A DNA stretch of 64,000 nt from Gordonia westfalica. Lineage in GTDB: Bacteria; Actinomycetota; Actinomycetes; Mycobacteriales; Mycobacteriaceae. The notes under the pieces were generated by a model. The model was not told the DNA's origin. It ran no database searches and saw only the letters and a list, made by a program, of their open reading frames with translations. Shown here in pieces: positions 10,890-19,070 of this stretch (its first letter is position 1; each line of letters opens with the position of its first letter). Location of the stretch: NCBI RefSeq assembly GCF_900105725.1, contig NZ_FNLM01000034.1, forward strand, positions 2,108,001-2,172,000, read 5' to 3'. Both the position numbers and the translations under genes were made by a program.

Positions 10890-11448
10890 GCATCAGATCC
10901 ACCAGTTCGACGCTGTGGCGGCCGGCGGCCGCCCGGTCCTCTTCGGAGTAGGACAGGTGCAGGGCACCGATACCCATCGCGAAGATCCAGGCGGCGCGGA
11001 CAGATGCGGTCTTCGGGTCCAGCCCGTGGTCGACGAGGCACTGCCGCACCGCTTCTCGGGCCCGACGATCGGATGCGCGGATACTGGCCTCCGCATCCGG
11101 ATCCGAACGGGCCCATTCCCGCATCGCCCGTTCGATCATCCAGTGCCGCGGACTCGTGAGCTGGGCGATCAGCCCCATCAGGCGGTCGCGCGGCGGTAGG
11201 TCGTCCAGAGCAGCGAAGTTCTGGTGCTCCTCGTCGCTCCACTCACCCCACCGGGCTACGAGCGCCCTCCGGTAGGCCGCGATGTCCTTGAAATGCCAGT
11301 AGAAACTGCCCTTGGTGACGCCCATGCGGGTACATACGGTGTCGATCTTGATCTGCTTGAACCCGTCCTCGGCCAGGATGGCGTACCCGAGCTCGATCCA
11401 GTCGTCGGCGGATAGGTGACCGCCGCCGCGCTCGTGCCCTCGGACCAT
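10861..11448 (-). CDS. TetR-family regulator
   Basis: 195 residues. N-terminal helix-turn-helix (about 15-60) with [21 protein letters not shown]; the rest is a helical ligand-binding domain. It is divergent from a flavin-dependent monooxygenase-like gene. The inverted repeat CATAC-T6-GTATG in the shared promoter is a likely operator, so it probably represses that gene and itself. Ligand unknown. Confidence 0.85.
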   Translation of the reverse strand: MVRGHERGGGHLSADDWIELGYAILAEDGFKQIKIDTVCTRMGVTKGSFYWHFKDIAAYRRALVARWGEWSDEEHQNFAALDDLPPRDRLMGLIAQLTSPRHWMIERAMREWARSDPDAEASIRASDRRAREAVRQCLVDHGLDPKTASVRAAWIFAMGIGALHLSYSEEDRAAAGRHSVELVDLMLTASAGAPG

Positions 11449-11490
11449 TCCCTCAGCCTAACGTCGCGTTCTACCCGGAACTGCCCAGAC

Positions 11491-11506
11491 CATACTTTTT
11501 TGTATG
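11491..11506. promoter_or_regulatory. Operator CATAC-N6-GTATG
   Basis: A perfect 5-6-5 inverted repeat between the divergent TetR and monooxygenase genes. It lies directly before the -10 hexamer TACGTT (11508-11513), where a bound TetR dimer would block transcription. Confidence 0.6.
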
Positions 11507-11507
11507 T

Positions 11508-11513
11508 TACGTT
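11508..11513 (+). promoter_or_regulatory. -10 hexamer TACGTT, leaderless GTG 11521
   Basis: TACGTT is followed by 7 nt and then GTG 11521, the start of the monooxygenase-like gene. Confidence 0.5.
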
Positions 11514-11520
11514 CCGCTCC

Positions 11521-12684
11521 GTGGACACCCCGACATCCGGAACGGTGCGCATCACCGACGAATTCATCGCCGCCCTGGCCGAGCGCGCCGGCCGGGCGGA
11601 AGAACTGCGGAGGCTGCCGGCCGAGACCATCCGGGACGCGACCGACTCCGGCCTCCTGGATCTGTTGATCCCCAGGAGATTCGGCGGACTCGAAGCCCCC
11701 TTCCCCGAGATCCTCGACCACGTCCGACGCCTCGCCCACGGATGCACGTCGAGCGCCTGGACCCTGGGGTTCTACACGCTGCACGGCTGGATCACCGCCC
11801 TGTTCGGCGAGGAGGCGCAGCAGGAGGCGTTCGCCGACCGCCCGTACCTCGCACCGGCACCGTTGGCGCCGACCGGCACCGCGGAGCCCCGGGGTGACGG
11901 TTACTCGGTGTCCGGACGCTGGTCATGGGCCACCGGGATCATGGAGGCCAACTGGGTGATGGTGGGCGCCGTCGTCACCGGCGACCGGCCCGACGCGATC
12001 CTCGCATTGCTGCCGGTCGACGACGCGCGGGTGGAAGATGTCTGGCACACCGACGGCATGCGGGCGACCGGCTCCAACGACGTGGTGATCGAGAACGCCT
12101 TCGTACCCGCCCACCGCACCGTCCGGGTCCGAGATCTCTACGGAGGCAGGACACCCGGCGCATCACTGCACGACAACCACTCGTATCGGTGGCCGATGGT
12201 TCCCGCACTCGCCCTGCTGGCCGCGATGCCGGCCCTCGGCACGGCCGAGCGGGTCGCCGACATGTACGCGGCGCGGCTCTCCGAACGGGTCCTCGCCTAT
12301 CAGATGGTCAAGCAGAAGGACAAGCCCGCATCGCGTATTCGGTTGGGCGACGCACGAATCCGGCTTCAGGCCCTGCGCGGTCTTCTCGCCGGGACCACCA
12401 CTACCATCGACGCAATCCTCGCCGCCGGAGGGACGGTCGACATCCGCACGCGTGCGCAGGCACGCCTCGCCGCGGCCCGCATCGTGAACGAATCGCGAGC
12501 GGTGATCGGTACTCTGCTCGAGGCATCGGGTGCCAGTGTGCACTTCGTCGACCACCCCATGCAGCGTGCACGCCGAGACGTGGACGTCCTGTCCGGCCAC
12601 GTCGTCTTCGACTACGACGAGATCCGGGAGATCGCCGGATCTCTCGAGATCGGCATGGAGGTCTCCCCGTTCGCGATGGTCTGA
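11521..12684 (+). CDS. Flavin-dependent monooxygenase of the acyl-CoA dehydrogenase fold (HsaA-like)
   Basis: 387 residues. The fold is acyl-CoA dehydrogenase, with N-terminal helices (LLDLLIPRRFGGLEAPFPE), middle beta domain (SVSGRWSWATGI, GMRATGSNDVVIENAFVP) and C-terminal helical bundle. The catalytic Glu region of true dehydrogenases is not evident. The pattern fits the 'Acyl-CoA_dh_2' C-terminal family of two-component aromatic or steroid hydroxylases such as HsaA and of sulfur monooxygenases. GTG 11521 is chosen because it follows a leaderless -10 and begins at the conserved domain. No reductase partner is adjacent. Probably controlled by the divergent TetR. Substrate cannot be read. 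Confidence 0.8.
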   Translation: MDTPTSGTVRITDEFIAALAERAGRAEELRRLPAETIRDATDSGLLDLLIPRRFGGLEAPFPEILDHVRRLAHGCTSSAWTLGFYTLHGWITALFGEEAQQEAFADRPYLAPAPLAPTGTAEPRGDGYSVSGRWSWATGIMEANWVMVGAVVTGDRPDAILALLPVDDARVEDVWHTDGMRATGSNDVVIENAFVPAHRTVRVRDLYGGRTPGASLHDNHSYRWPMVPALALLAAMPALGTAERVADMYAARLSERVLAYQMVKQKDKPASRIRLGDARIRLQALRGLLAGTTTTIDAILAAGGTVDIRTRAQARLAAARIVNESRAVIGTLLEASGASVHFVDHPMQRARRDVDVLSGHVVFDYDEIREIAGSLEIGMEVSPFAMV

Positions 12685-12744
12685 CGTCAGCCGGCGGTCA
12701 CGGACGCACGCCGCTCGTCGAAATGTGGGCGCCGGGATGAACAC

Positions 12745-13539
12745 TCATCGCGCACTGCCCGCGGAAGCGTCGACGTGGCGGGCCAGCCACTGTTCGAGTG
12801 TGGTCGGGGTGACCACGTCGGGGTTCGCCGGCACCAGTCCCCCGCCGCGGATCGCCGGCCCACCGACGGGCGCCCTGAGAACCCAGCGTGGCGATCCCCG
12901 CCTTCCCGCAACGGCTTTCGCCACCTCGACGAGACTCATCTCGGCGGGCCCGGCGACCTCGATCTTGCGGACCCCGCCCCCGTTCGCGGGGACAGGCGCC
13001 GCGGTTGCCGTGTCCGCGACCACCTTCGCCACATCCCCCGCGGCCGCTGGACGGCACCACATCTTCGGTACGACCGCGACGGGACCGAAAGCCATTCTCC
13101 CCATCATCTGTTCGGCGAGTTCGAACCACTGCACCGAGGCCAGGATGGTCAGCGACGCCGGGTCGACGACATCGCGGTAGGCGGCCTCCTGGGCCGCTTT
13201 GCCTTGGTAGTAACCGAATTTCGCGTTCACCGACGGATCGTCGGCGTTGACGATGGAGACGACGACGACCTGCCCGACCGCGGCTGCGGTGGCGGCCCTG
13301 CCGATGTTGTGCGCCGTCGTCCGGAAGAAGTCGACGGCCTTCTTCGCACTCAGCGTCTCGAGGCTGAGGCAGTCGACCACCGTGTCGGCCCCGGACAGCG
13401 CCTGAGCCAGACCATCACCGGTGTAGGCATCGACCCCGGTCCCCCGGTTCGCCCGCACCACCTCGTGGCCGCGCTCGGCGAGGATGTCCGCAACTTGATT
13501 GCCCAGTTCTCCGCTCGCTCCGACCACCACGATCTTCAT
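12745..13539 (-). CDS. NmrA-like atypical short-chain dehydrogenase
   Basis: 264 residues. A Rossmann start with GASGELGNQVADIL (7-20) is the NAD(P)-binding motif of the NmrA/atypical SDR group. YYQGKAAQEAAYRD carries a YxxxK-like pair. Such proteins act as oxidoreductases or as redox-sensing regulators. Head-to-head with a MocR regulator, 95 bp apart, so the pair may be co-regulated. Substrate unknown. Confidence 0.8.
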   Translation of the reverse strand: MKIVVVGASGELGNQVADILAERGHEVVRANRGTGVDAYTGDGLAQALSGADTVVDCLSLETLSAKKAVDFFRTTAHNIGRAATAAAVGQVVVVSIVNADDPSVNAKFGYYQGKAAQEAAYRDVVDPASLTILASVQWFELAEQMMGRMAFGPVAVVPKMWCRPAAAGDVAKVVADTATAAPVPANGGGVRKIEVAGPAEMSLVEVAKAVAGRRGSPRWVLRAPVGGPAIRGGGLVPANPDVVTPTTLEQWLARHVDASAGSAR

Positions 13540-13618
13540 CTCGCCCTCCTCGCCGACATCGCGGCCTCTGTGTCAGTTCACCTGTTCAGGACTTACGCTA
13601 GTTCGGGATTAGCACAAG

Positions 13619-13630
13619 AAAGTGGTCCAA
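13619..13630 (+). promoter_or_regulatory. Candidate MocR/PdxR-like operator AAAGTGGTCCAA
   Basis: The site resembles the AAAGTGGWCTA-type boxes bound by PdxR-like MocR proteins. It ends 4 nt before the MocR start codon. Only one copy is clear; MocR sites are usually paired. Confidence 0.35.
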
Positions 13631-13634
13631 TCCG

Positions 13635-15158
13635 ATGGAAGAAAACAGGGTCAATCCGGCTACCCCGGACGCCACCACTCCCGATCCCTGGGCCGAGGTG
13701 GCCGCACGTCTGGGCGCCGATCTGTTCCTCGACCTGCAGCCCGACCCCGAGGCGAGCGCCCGCGGACGCGGCGCGACGCTGCGCCGAACCCTCACCGAGG
13801 CGTTGCGTTCGGCCATCCTCGACGGGCGCCTCCCCGCCGGCACCGCGCTGCCGCCGTATCGCTCCCTGGCCGCCGACCTCGGTCTGGCCCGCGGCACGGT
13901 GTCGACCGTGTATCAGGAATTGATCGCGGAGGGCTGGCTGACCGCTCGCCAGGGTTCGGCCACGCGCGTGGCCGACGGCGCGGCACATCCCGACACCGCC
14001 ACGAAAACCACCGACACCCAGATCGCCGGCGAGGAACCCGCGCCGCCCACCACTTTCCGATTCCCGCACGACTTCTCGCTCGGTCAGCCGTGCGCGAGCA
14101 TGTTCCCGCGGACCGACTGGATCCGCGCCACCCGTCGGGTACTCACCGATGTCGGCGACGAGGCCTTCGCCCCGTCACACCCGCAGGGCCGACCGGAACT
14201 CCGCCGTGCCCTGAGTGGATACCTCAGCCGCACTCGCGGCGTGCGTGCGAGCGCCGATCGAATCGTGCTCGGCACCGCGGTACAGGCCGCGCTGGAGTTG
14301 TTGTCGCGCACGGTGTTCGGAGACGTGATCGCGGTCGAGAGCCGCGGCCTGCCCTTCCACTGGCAGGCAGTCGAGCGCGGCGGCACCCGGGTGATCCCGA
14401 TCCCTGTCGACGCCGAGGGCATGGTGATCGACGACCTCGAGCGCAGCGACGCCTCCGCGGTCCTGCTGTCCCCGAGTCACCAGTTCCCCACCGGGGTCGC
14501 CCTGTCCCCGGCGCGACGCATGCAGGTCATCGAGTGGGCCCGTCGCACGGGCGCGATCATCGTCGAGGACGACTACGACGGCGAGTTCCGCTACGACCGC
14601 GATCCCGTCGGTGCACTGCAGTCACTCGGTCCCGACGTCGTCATCCACGCGGGGTCGATGAGCAAGAGCCTCTCCCCCGCCGTCCGCGCCGGGTGGCTCG
14701 CCCTGCCACCGACGCTGGTGGACATCGTGGTGGGCGCCAAGGGAATGCGTGAGCCGGATGCGAGCATCGTCGATCAGCTGATCCTCGCGGACCTGATCCA
14801 CTCCGGCGCCTACGACCGGCACATCCGTCGGAGCCGGCAGTTCTATCGACAGCGCCGCGACGCACTCGTCGACGCGGTCAGCGCGAGCGGATTCGAAGTA
14901 CCCGGGATCGCCGCCGGACTGCACGCGGTCGTCCCAGTCGGCCACGCGGACGAGCACACCCTGATCCACCAGGCATTCGAACGCGGGATCGGCGTCGTCG
15001 GACTGTCGTTGTTCCGCCATCCCGACGCCGACCCGCTGCCCAACGGCGGTCTGGTCGTCGGATTCGGAGCTCCCGCGGCATCGACCTTCACGACCGACCT
15101 TCAGGCGCTGCGCGACCTACTCGCCGTATCGCCTGCTGCGCGCCGAGTGGTCCCGTAG
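13635..15158 (+). CDS. MocR-type regulator (GntR HTH + aminotransferase domain)
   Basis: 507 residues. The GntR-type winged helix (about 50-115) has LPPYRSLAADLGLARGTVSTVYQEL. The fold type I aminotransferase domain (about 140-500) has VEDDYDGEFRYDR and SMSKSLSPAVRAGWL, whose Lys is the PLP-binding residue. MocR proteins sense PLP or a PLP adduct; PdxR activates pyridoxal synthase genes, but no pdxS/pdxT is nearby. Divergent from an NmrA-like gene, its probable target along with itself. No Shine-Dalgarno precedes ATG 13635. Its 3' end is duplicated at 17409-17510. Confidence 0.9.
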   Translation: MEENRVNPATPDATTPDPWAEVAARLGADLFLDLQPDPEASARGRGATLRRTLTEALRSAILDGRLPAGTALPPYRSLAADLGLARGTVSTVYQELIAEGWLTARQGSATRVADGAAHPDTATKTTDTQIAGEEPAPPTTFRFPHDFSLGQPCASMFPRTDWIRATRRVLTDVGDEAFAPSHPQGRPELRRALSGYLSRTRGVRASADRIVLGTAVQAALELLSRTVFGDVIAVESRGLPFHWQAVERGGTRVIPIPVDAEGMVIDDLERSDASAVLLSPSHQFPTGVALSPARRMQVIEWARRTGAIIVEDDYDGEFRYDRDPVGALQSLGPDVVIHAGSMSKSLSPAVRAGWLALPPTLVDIVVGAKGMREPDASIVDQLILADLIHSGAYDRHIRRSRQFYRQRRDALVDAVSASGFEVPGIAAGLHAVVPVGHADEHTLIHQAFERGIGVVGLSLFRHPDADPLPNGGLVVGFGAPAASTFTTDLQALRDLLAVSPAARRVVP

Positions 15159-15212
15159 CGGACGGAGGAAATCGACGCGGCGGAACTCGGGCCAGTATGC
15201 GTCGGTGAACCA
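15055..15212. repeat. Diverged direct repeat, copy A
   Basis: About 158 bp aligns almost without gaps to 17407-17565. Copy A holds the true 3' end of the mocR gene plus a remnant of the uppS 3' end. The two copies bracket the membrane protein/PepSY gene pair. Confidence 0.85.
15117..15212 (-). pseudogene. Remnant of the uppS 3' end
   Basis: Read on the minus strand this codes for about 31 residues ending in a stop at 15117-15119. FTDAYWPEFRRVDFLRPLRD is nearly the same as the C-terminus of the intact Z-prenyl synthase at 17469 (FTDAYWPEFRRVDFLRALRD). Homology stops just upstream of this segment, near 15213. Confidence 0.8.
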
Positions 15213-15266
15213 TAGCGATCATTGACTGCTGGCCTGGCTGGTCGTCTCGGGATGAGAACCTCCGGA

Positions 15267-15272
15267 TACGAT
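15267..15272 (+). promoter_or_regulatory. -10 hexamer TACGAT, leaderless GTG 15279
   Basis: TACGAT followed by 6 nt and GTG 15279. This fixes the start of the membrane protein in the absence of a Shine-Dalgarno. Confidence 0.5.
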
Positions 15273-15278
15273 GCGGCG

Positions 15279-15821
15279 GTGAACCCGGCCCAGCAGACCG
15301 TGAACAGATTGCGCGGATGCGCAGTCGGCGCGCTGTCGGCGAGCACGGGCATCGCCGCGCACGGAATGGCCGGCGGCGCAGTTCCCGGCACCTCGTCGCT
15401 GCTGATGATGGTCGCCGCATGCGCAGTTCTCGGCGGGACCATCGGCACCACACTCCGTCGCCCGGCGGGTTGGTTCACGACCCTCGCGCTACTCGGCATC
15501 GGCCAGCTGATCGCCCACCTCTCCTCGACCACGCTCGCCGACGCATCCGCTCACGGACACCATGGCGTCGCAGCCGTGACACCGACGATGGCCGCCGTGC
15601 ACCTCGGCGCCACCGTCGTGGGCGCCGTCGCCATCCGCGTCGGGGAAGCCGCCATCCCCGCCCTCCTGACCGCGATCGTCGCCGCTCTCCGGCCGGTTCT
15701 CGACCCGCCGACCAGCAAGGCCCCGAGGCTCGATCGTCTCTTCCCCGTCCCCGACGCGCGCCGGAGTATCCGTGCCGTTGCCGCCCTGGACACGCGGGGC
15801 CCGCCACTGATGGTTCGCTGA
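15279..15821 (+). CDS. Four-helix membrane protein with His-rich loop
   Basis: 180 residues with about four hydrophobic segments (near 12-32, 36-52, 62-80, 105-150). A loop reading SAHGHHGVAA lies between the third and fourth. The C-terminal 45 residues are polar and Arg/Pro-rich. I do not recognise a named family. The His-rich loop, and the His-rich PepSY protein 121 bp downstream, suggest metal (copper or heme/iron) handling; this is inference. Both genes sit inside the 15055/17407 direct repeats and look like an inserted module. The GTG start is chosen from the leaderless -10. Confidence 0.65.
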   Translation: MNPAQQTVNRLRGCAVGALSASTGIAAHGMAGGAVPGTSSLLMMVAACAVLGGTIGTTLRRPAGWFTTLALLGIGQLIAHLSSTTLADASAHGHHGVAAVTPTMAAVHLGATVVGAVAIRVGEAAIPALLTAIVAALRPVLDPPTSKAPRLDRLFPVPDARRSIRAVAALDTRGPPLMVR

Positions 15822-15942
15822 CCATCCATTTCTCACCGACCCGCTGATCCAGCGGGCCGGTCGGCGCGTGTGATCCTGCGGTCGTCGACGGACCGATCAT
15901 CGTCGTGGCTGCCGCGCGCCGTCATCATCGAAAGGCGGGCCC

Positions 15943-17361
15943 GTGCCCCACTCTTCTTCTCCGGTCATGTCCGATCCACCCGACACTCCCGAGGCAGCCG
16001 GCTCACCACCGGCCCGTCCATCGGGCTTACAACCGCTCTTACGGCGACTGCACTTCTACGCCGGTGTGTTCGTCGCACCCCTCCTCGTCGTCGCCGCGAT
16101 CACCGGTGGCCTGTACGCGATCGCCCCGTCCCTCGAACAGGTCGTCTACCGCGATCAGTTGCACACATCCAGCTCCGGTGACGCCCGACCGGTCGCCGAA
16201 CAGGTCGGCGCCGCGGTTCGGCTCCGTCCCGACCTGACGCTCTCCGCGGTGCGGCCCGCGGCCTCCCCCGGCGACACCACCCGCGTGCTGTTCGACGACC
16301 CGACGCTCGGCGAATCCGAACGGCAGGCCGTCTTCATCGACCCGGTCACCCTGGAGTCGACAGGGCAGCTCGTCTCCTACGGCAGTAGTGCCGCCCTACC
16401 GTTGCGCGCTTGGTTGAGCGGCCTGCATCGCAACCTGCATCTCGGTGAGCCCGGCCGGATCTACAGCGAGCTCGCCGCCTCCTGGCTGTGGGTGGTCGCT
16501 CTTGGCGGTCTGGCACTGTGGATCTCACAGGCGAGACGTCGCCGTTCCGCGGAACACTTCGCGACGTTCGACGCCCAGGCGACCGGACGGAACCGGACCC
16601 GCAACCGCCATGGGGTGATCGGAGTGTGGCTCGTCGTCGGACTGGTGTTCTTGTCCGCCACCGGGCTCACCTGGTCGAAGTACGCCGGCGACAACGTGGC
16701 CGAACTCCGGACGGCGCTGAAGTGGACGACGCCCACGGTCGTCACCGCGGTGGGCGATCACGGTGATCACCATGCCGACCATGGTGCCGAACCACAACCA
16801 GACGCCTCGTCGATGATCGGCGAACTCGACCGCGTTCTCGATGCGGCGCGGGCCGCGGGTGTCGACGAGGCCGTCGAGGTGACCGTGCCGTCCGGCGCCG
16901 GCACCGCGTTCACGGTGACCGAGACGCGTCAGCCGTGGCAGTTCAGCCCGGACAGTGTCGCCGTCGACGGCGCGACCGGGCACATCGTGGACGAATCCCG
17001 GTTCGGCGACTGGCCATTGGCGGCGCAGCTGACGAACTGGGGCATCGCCCTGCACATGGGCATCCTGTTCGGCTGGATCAACCAGCTGGTGCTTCTGCTG
17101 TTGTCGATCGCCTTGCTGGCCTTGATCATCCGCGGCTACCAGATGTGGTGGCAACGCCGTCCACGGCGGTCGGGACGTCTTACGGTCGGCCGTCCGCCGG
17201 TCCGTGGCGCGTTACTTCGGCTGCCGGCGCCATCCGCGACGGCAGTCATCGTCATCGCGGTCGCCATCGGTTGGTTCCTGCCACTCCTCGGGCTCAGCCT
17301 GGCCGTGTTCGTACTCGTCGATGCCGTGATCTCGAGGTGGCCACGCCGCAGAGCGGACTGA
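15943..17361 (+). CDS. PepSY-associated transmembrane protein with His-rich insert
   Basis: 472 residues of the PepSY-TM (PiuB-like) family. TM1 (about 32-55) follows RRLHFYAGVFVAPLL; the HRNLHLGEPGR motif precedes TM2 (about 180-200); TM3 (about 225-245) and a C-terminal TM group (about 360-465) follow. A stretch GDHGDHHADHGAE (about 270-282) after TM3 is strongly His/Asp rich and probably metal-binding on the outside. Family members take part in iron-siderophore reduction or copper uptake. GTG 15943 has GAAAGGCGG upstream. It lies in the module flanked by direct repeats. Confidence 0.8.
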   Translation: MPHSSSPVMSDPPDTPEAAGSPPARPSGLQPLLRRLHFYAGVFVAPLLVVAAITGGLYAIAPSLEQVVYRDQLHTSSSGDARPVAEQVGAAVRLRPDLTLSAVRPAASPGDTTRVLFDDPTLGESERQAVFIDPVTLESTGQLVSYGSSAALPLRAWLSGLHRNLHLGEPGRIYSELAASWLWVVALGGLALWISQARRRRSAEHFATFDAQATGRNRTRNRHGVIGVWLVVGLVFLSATGLTWSKYAGDNVAELRTALKWTTPTVVTAVGDHGDHHADHGAEPQPDASSMIGELDRVLDAARAAGVDEAVEVTVPSGAGTAFTVTETRQPWQFSPDSVAVDGATGHIVDESRFGDWPLAAQLTNWGIALHMGILFGWINQLVLLLLSIALLALIIRGYQMWWQRRPRRSGRLTVGRPPVRGALLRLPAPSATAVIVIAVAIGWFLPLLGLSLAVFVLVDAVISRWPRRRAD

Positions 17362-17406
17362 CTGCGCCGGAGTACCGAACCCGACAACCGCGCACGCACC
17401 GGATCT

Positions 17407-17565
17407 GCGTCGGGTTCGGCACCCCCGCGGTGTCGACCTTCGCCACCGACCTGCAGGCGCTACGCGGCCTACTTGCCGAAGCGACGGCTCCGCGCGGAGT
17501 AATCCCGTAGCGCGCGAAGGAAATCGACCCGGCGGAACTCGGGCCAGTACGCGTCGGTGAACCAG
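17407..17565. repeat. Diverged direct repeat, copy B
   Basis: Partner of 15055-15212. Copy B contains the true 3' end of uppS plus a remnant of the mocR 3' end. Confidence 0.85.
17409..17510 (+). pseudogene. Remnant of the mocR 3' end
   Basis: The plus strand codes VGFGTPAVSTFATDLQALRG and on to a TAG at 17508-17510, against VGFGAPAASTFTTDLQALRD in the intact MocR C-terminus. No upstream MocR sequence is attached. It overlaps the intact uppS 3' end antisense. Confidence 0.8.
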
Positions 17566-18251
17566 ATCTCCGAATATGCGCTCTGCCACAACAGGAATCC
17601 CGACAGCCGCTGCTCTCCGGAGGTCCGGATCACGAGGTCGGGATCGGGCTGCCCCTTGGTGTAGAGATTCGCGTCGATCGCCTCGACGGTGACCGCCTCG
17701 ATCATCTCCTCGGGCGTCGCCCCGGCGGCACGCTGCTCGTCGAGCAACGCTCGCACCGCGTCGACGATCTCCTGGCGCCCGCCGTACCCGACGGCGACGT
17801 TGACGTTCATGCCGTTCCGCTCGGAAGTGCGCTCGGCGGCGGCCCGCAACCGCTGCGCGACGGCGTCGGGCAGGGCATCGAGCGTGCCGACGATGCGGAT
17901 GCACCAGTCCCCCTCCGGCGACGAGATCTCGTCGACGATGTCGGGCACGATCTCGAGCAGGGCCTCGAGCTCGTCCGACGACCGGTTCAGGTTCTCGGTG
18001 GAGAGCAGATAGATGGTTACGGCCTCGATACCCAGACCCGCACACCAGCCGAGCATGTCGGCGATGCGCTGCGCCCCCACGCGGTGGCCATGGGCGACGT
18101 CGTCGAACCCGGCTTCGCGAGCCCAGCGCCGGTTGCCGTCGCAGATGATCGCGACATGCCGCGGCAGGCGTTGGGTGTCGAGAAGCTGAATGAGTCGACG
18201 TTCGTAGATGGTCAGAACTGGACGGCGTACCCGGTCCGGCAGCAGCTTCAT
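17469..18251 (-). CDS. uppS: Short-chain Z-isoprenyl diphosphate synthase (Rv1086-like)
   Basis: 260 residues of the cis-prenyltransferase family. HVAIICDGNRRWA (32-44, catalytic Asp38), YLLSTENLNR and PDPDLVIRTSGEQRLSGFLLWQ are family motifs. Synteny with a hemolysin III gene points to M. tuberculosis Rv1086, a membrane-associated omega,E,Z-farnesyl diphosphate synthase that feeds decaprenyl phosphate synthesis for the cell wall. Chain length cannot be decided from sequence here, so a full undecaprenyl/decaprenyl synthase remains possible. Its last 31 codons are duplicated at 15117-15212. Confidence 0.92.
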   Translation of the reverse strand: MKLLPDRVRRPVLTIYERRLIQLLDTQRLPRHVAIICDGNRRWAREAGFDDVAHGHRVGAQRIADMLGWCAGLGIEAVTIYLLSTENLNRSSDELEALLEIVPDIVDEISSPEGDWCIRIVGTLDALPDAVAQRLRAAAERTSERNGMNVNVAVGYGGRQEIVDAVRALLDEQRAAGATPEEMIEAVTVEAIDANLYTKGQPDPDLVIRTSGEQRLSGFLLWQSAYSEIWFTDAYWPEFRRVDFLRALRDYSARSRRFGK

Positions 18252-18349
18252 CCTTCGCGGCCTCGTGTCACGTGGGACACCTTACGCGTCGGGGTGCGAG
18301 GAGGATGACCCCCGCCGACTTCCGGCGCTGTCCCTACAGGCGAGTAAGT

Positions 18350-18361
18350 TACGGTACCGTA
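18350..18361. promoter_or_regulatory. Palindrome TACGGTACCGTA over the trhA -10
   Basis: A perfect 12-bp palindrome. Its right half TACCGT (18355-18360) is also a -10 hexamer 7 nt before GTG 18368, so a bound factor would sit on the promoter. Confidence 0.45.
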
Positions 18362-18367
18362 GGTTTC

Positions 18368-19042
18368 GTGAACACCCTGTCGAGCCCGCCCCCGGGGGTG
18401 GCCGATCGCCCCCGTCTTCGCGGCGTCATCCACCACTACTCCGCCTATGTGGCAGCGGTCGCCGGTCTCGCGCTGGTCATCGGGGCCGCGATCCTCGACG
18501 GCGCCGTCGCCGCGCTGACGTGCGCGATCTATGCGGTCACCGTGGTCGGGCTGTTCACCGTCAGTGCGACCTATCACCGGGTCCCGTGGAAGACCGCGCG
18601 TGCGCGCATCCGGATGAAGCGCGCCGACCACGCGATGATCTTCCTGTTCATCGCCGGCACCTACACGCCGTTCTGTGCCCTCGGACTGCCGTCGCCGGCG
18701 AGCTGGTGGGTTCTCGGCATCGTCTGGGCCGGCGCGCTCGGCGGGTCTCTGCTCAAGATCCTCTGGCCCGGAGCTCCCCGCTGGCTGGGCGTCACGCTCT
18801 ACATCCTGCTCGGCTGGGTCATCGTCGCGGTGGCTCCCGCCCTCGTCGCCCAGACCGGCTACCTGATCATGATCCTGCTGGCCCTCGGCGGCGTCCTGTA
18901 CAGCGTCGGCGGGGTCCTCTACGCGGCCCGCTGGCCAAACCCGTGGCCTCGGACCTTCGGTCATCATGAGGTCTTCCACCTATGCACCGCGGTGGCCGCA
19001 CTGCTCCACTACGCCGCCGCCTGGCTGGTCGTCGCGACGTAG
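18368..19042 (+). CDS. trhA: TrhA/hemolysin III family membrane protein
   Basis: 224 residues with seven predicted membrane helices. Family motifs: SATYHRVPW (Ser/His), HAMIFLFIAGTYTPFCAL, and the C-terminal GHHEVFHLCTAVAALLHY with the metal-type His cluster. Related to PAQR receptors; bacterial members affect membrane fatty-acid balance, and a hydrolase activity is suspected. GTG 18368 follows a leaderless -10. Divergent from uppS, the same arrangement as Rv1085c-Rv1086. Confidence 0.9.
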   Translation: MNTLSSPPPGVADRPRLRGVIHHYSAYVAAVAGLALVIGAAILDGAVAALTCAIYAVTVVGLFTVSATYHRVPWKTARARIRMKRADHAMIFLFIAGTYTPFCALGLPSPASWWVLGIVWAGALGGSLLKILWPGAPRWLGVTLYILLGWVIVAVAPALVAQTGYLIMILLALGGVLYSVGGVLYAARWPNPWPRTFGHHEVFHLCTAVAALLHYAAAWLVVAT

Positions 19043-19051
19043 TGTCCGCAT

Positions 19052-19070
19052 GCCGGCCGGCACCGCCGGC
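19052..19070. terminator. GC hairpin between convergent trhA and the Met/His peptide gene
   Basis: GCCGGC (19052-19057) and GCCGGC (19065-19070) can pair across a 7-nt loop. It lies 10 bp past the trhA stop and directly beyond the peptide stop, so it could serve both. No U-tract. Confidence 0.35.

Noticed and set aside
15213..17406. Transposon carrying the PepSY module
   Set aside because: No transposase or terminal inverted repeats; flanks are direct repeats made of neighbouring gene ends.
17401..17510. Short plus-strand frame ending at 17510 as a separate gene
   Set aside because: It is a relic of the mocR 3' end within the direct repeat, without a start or ribosome site.
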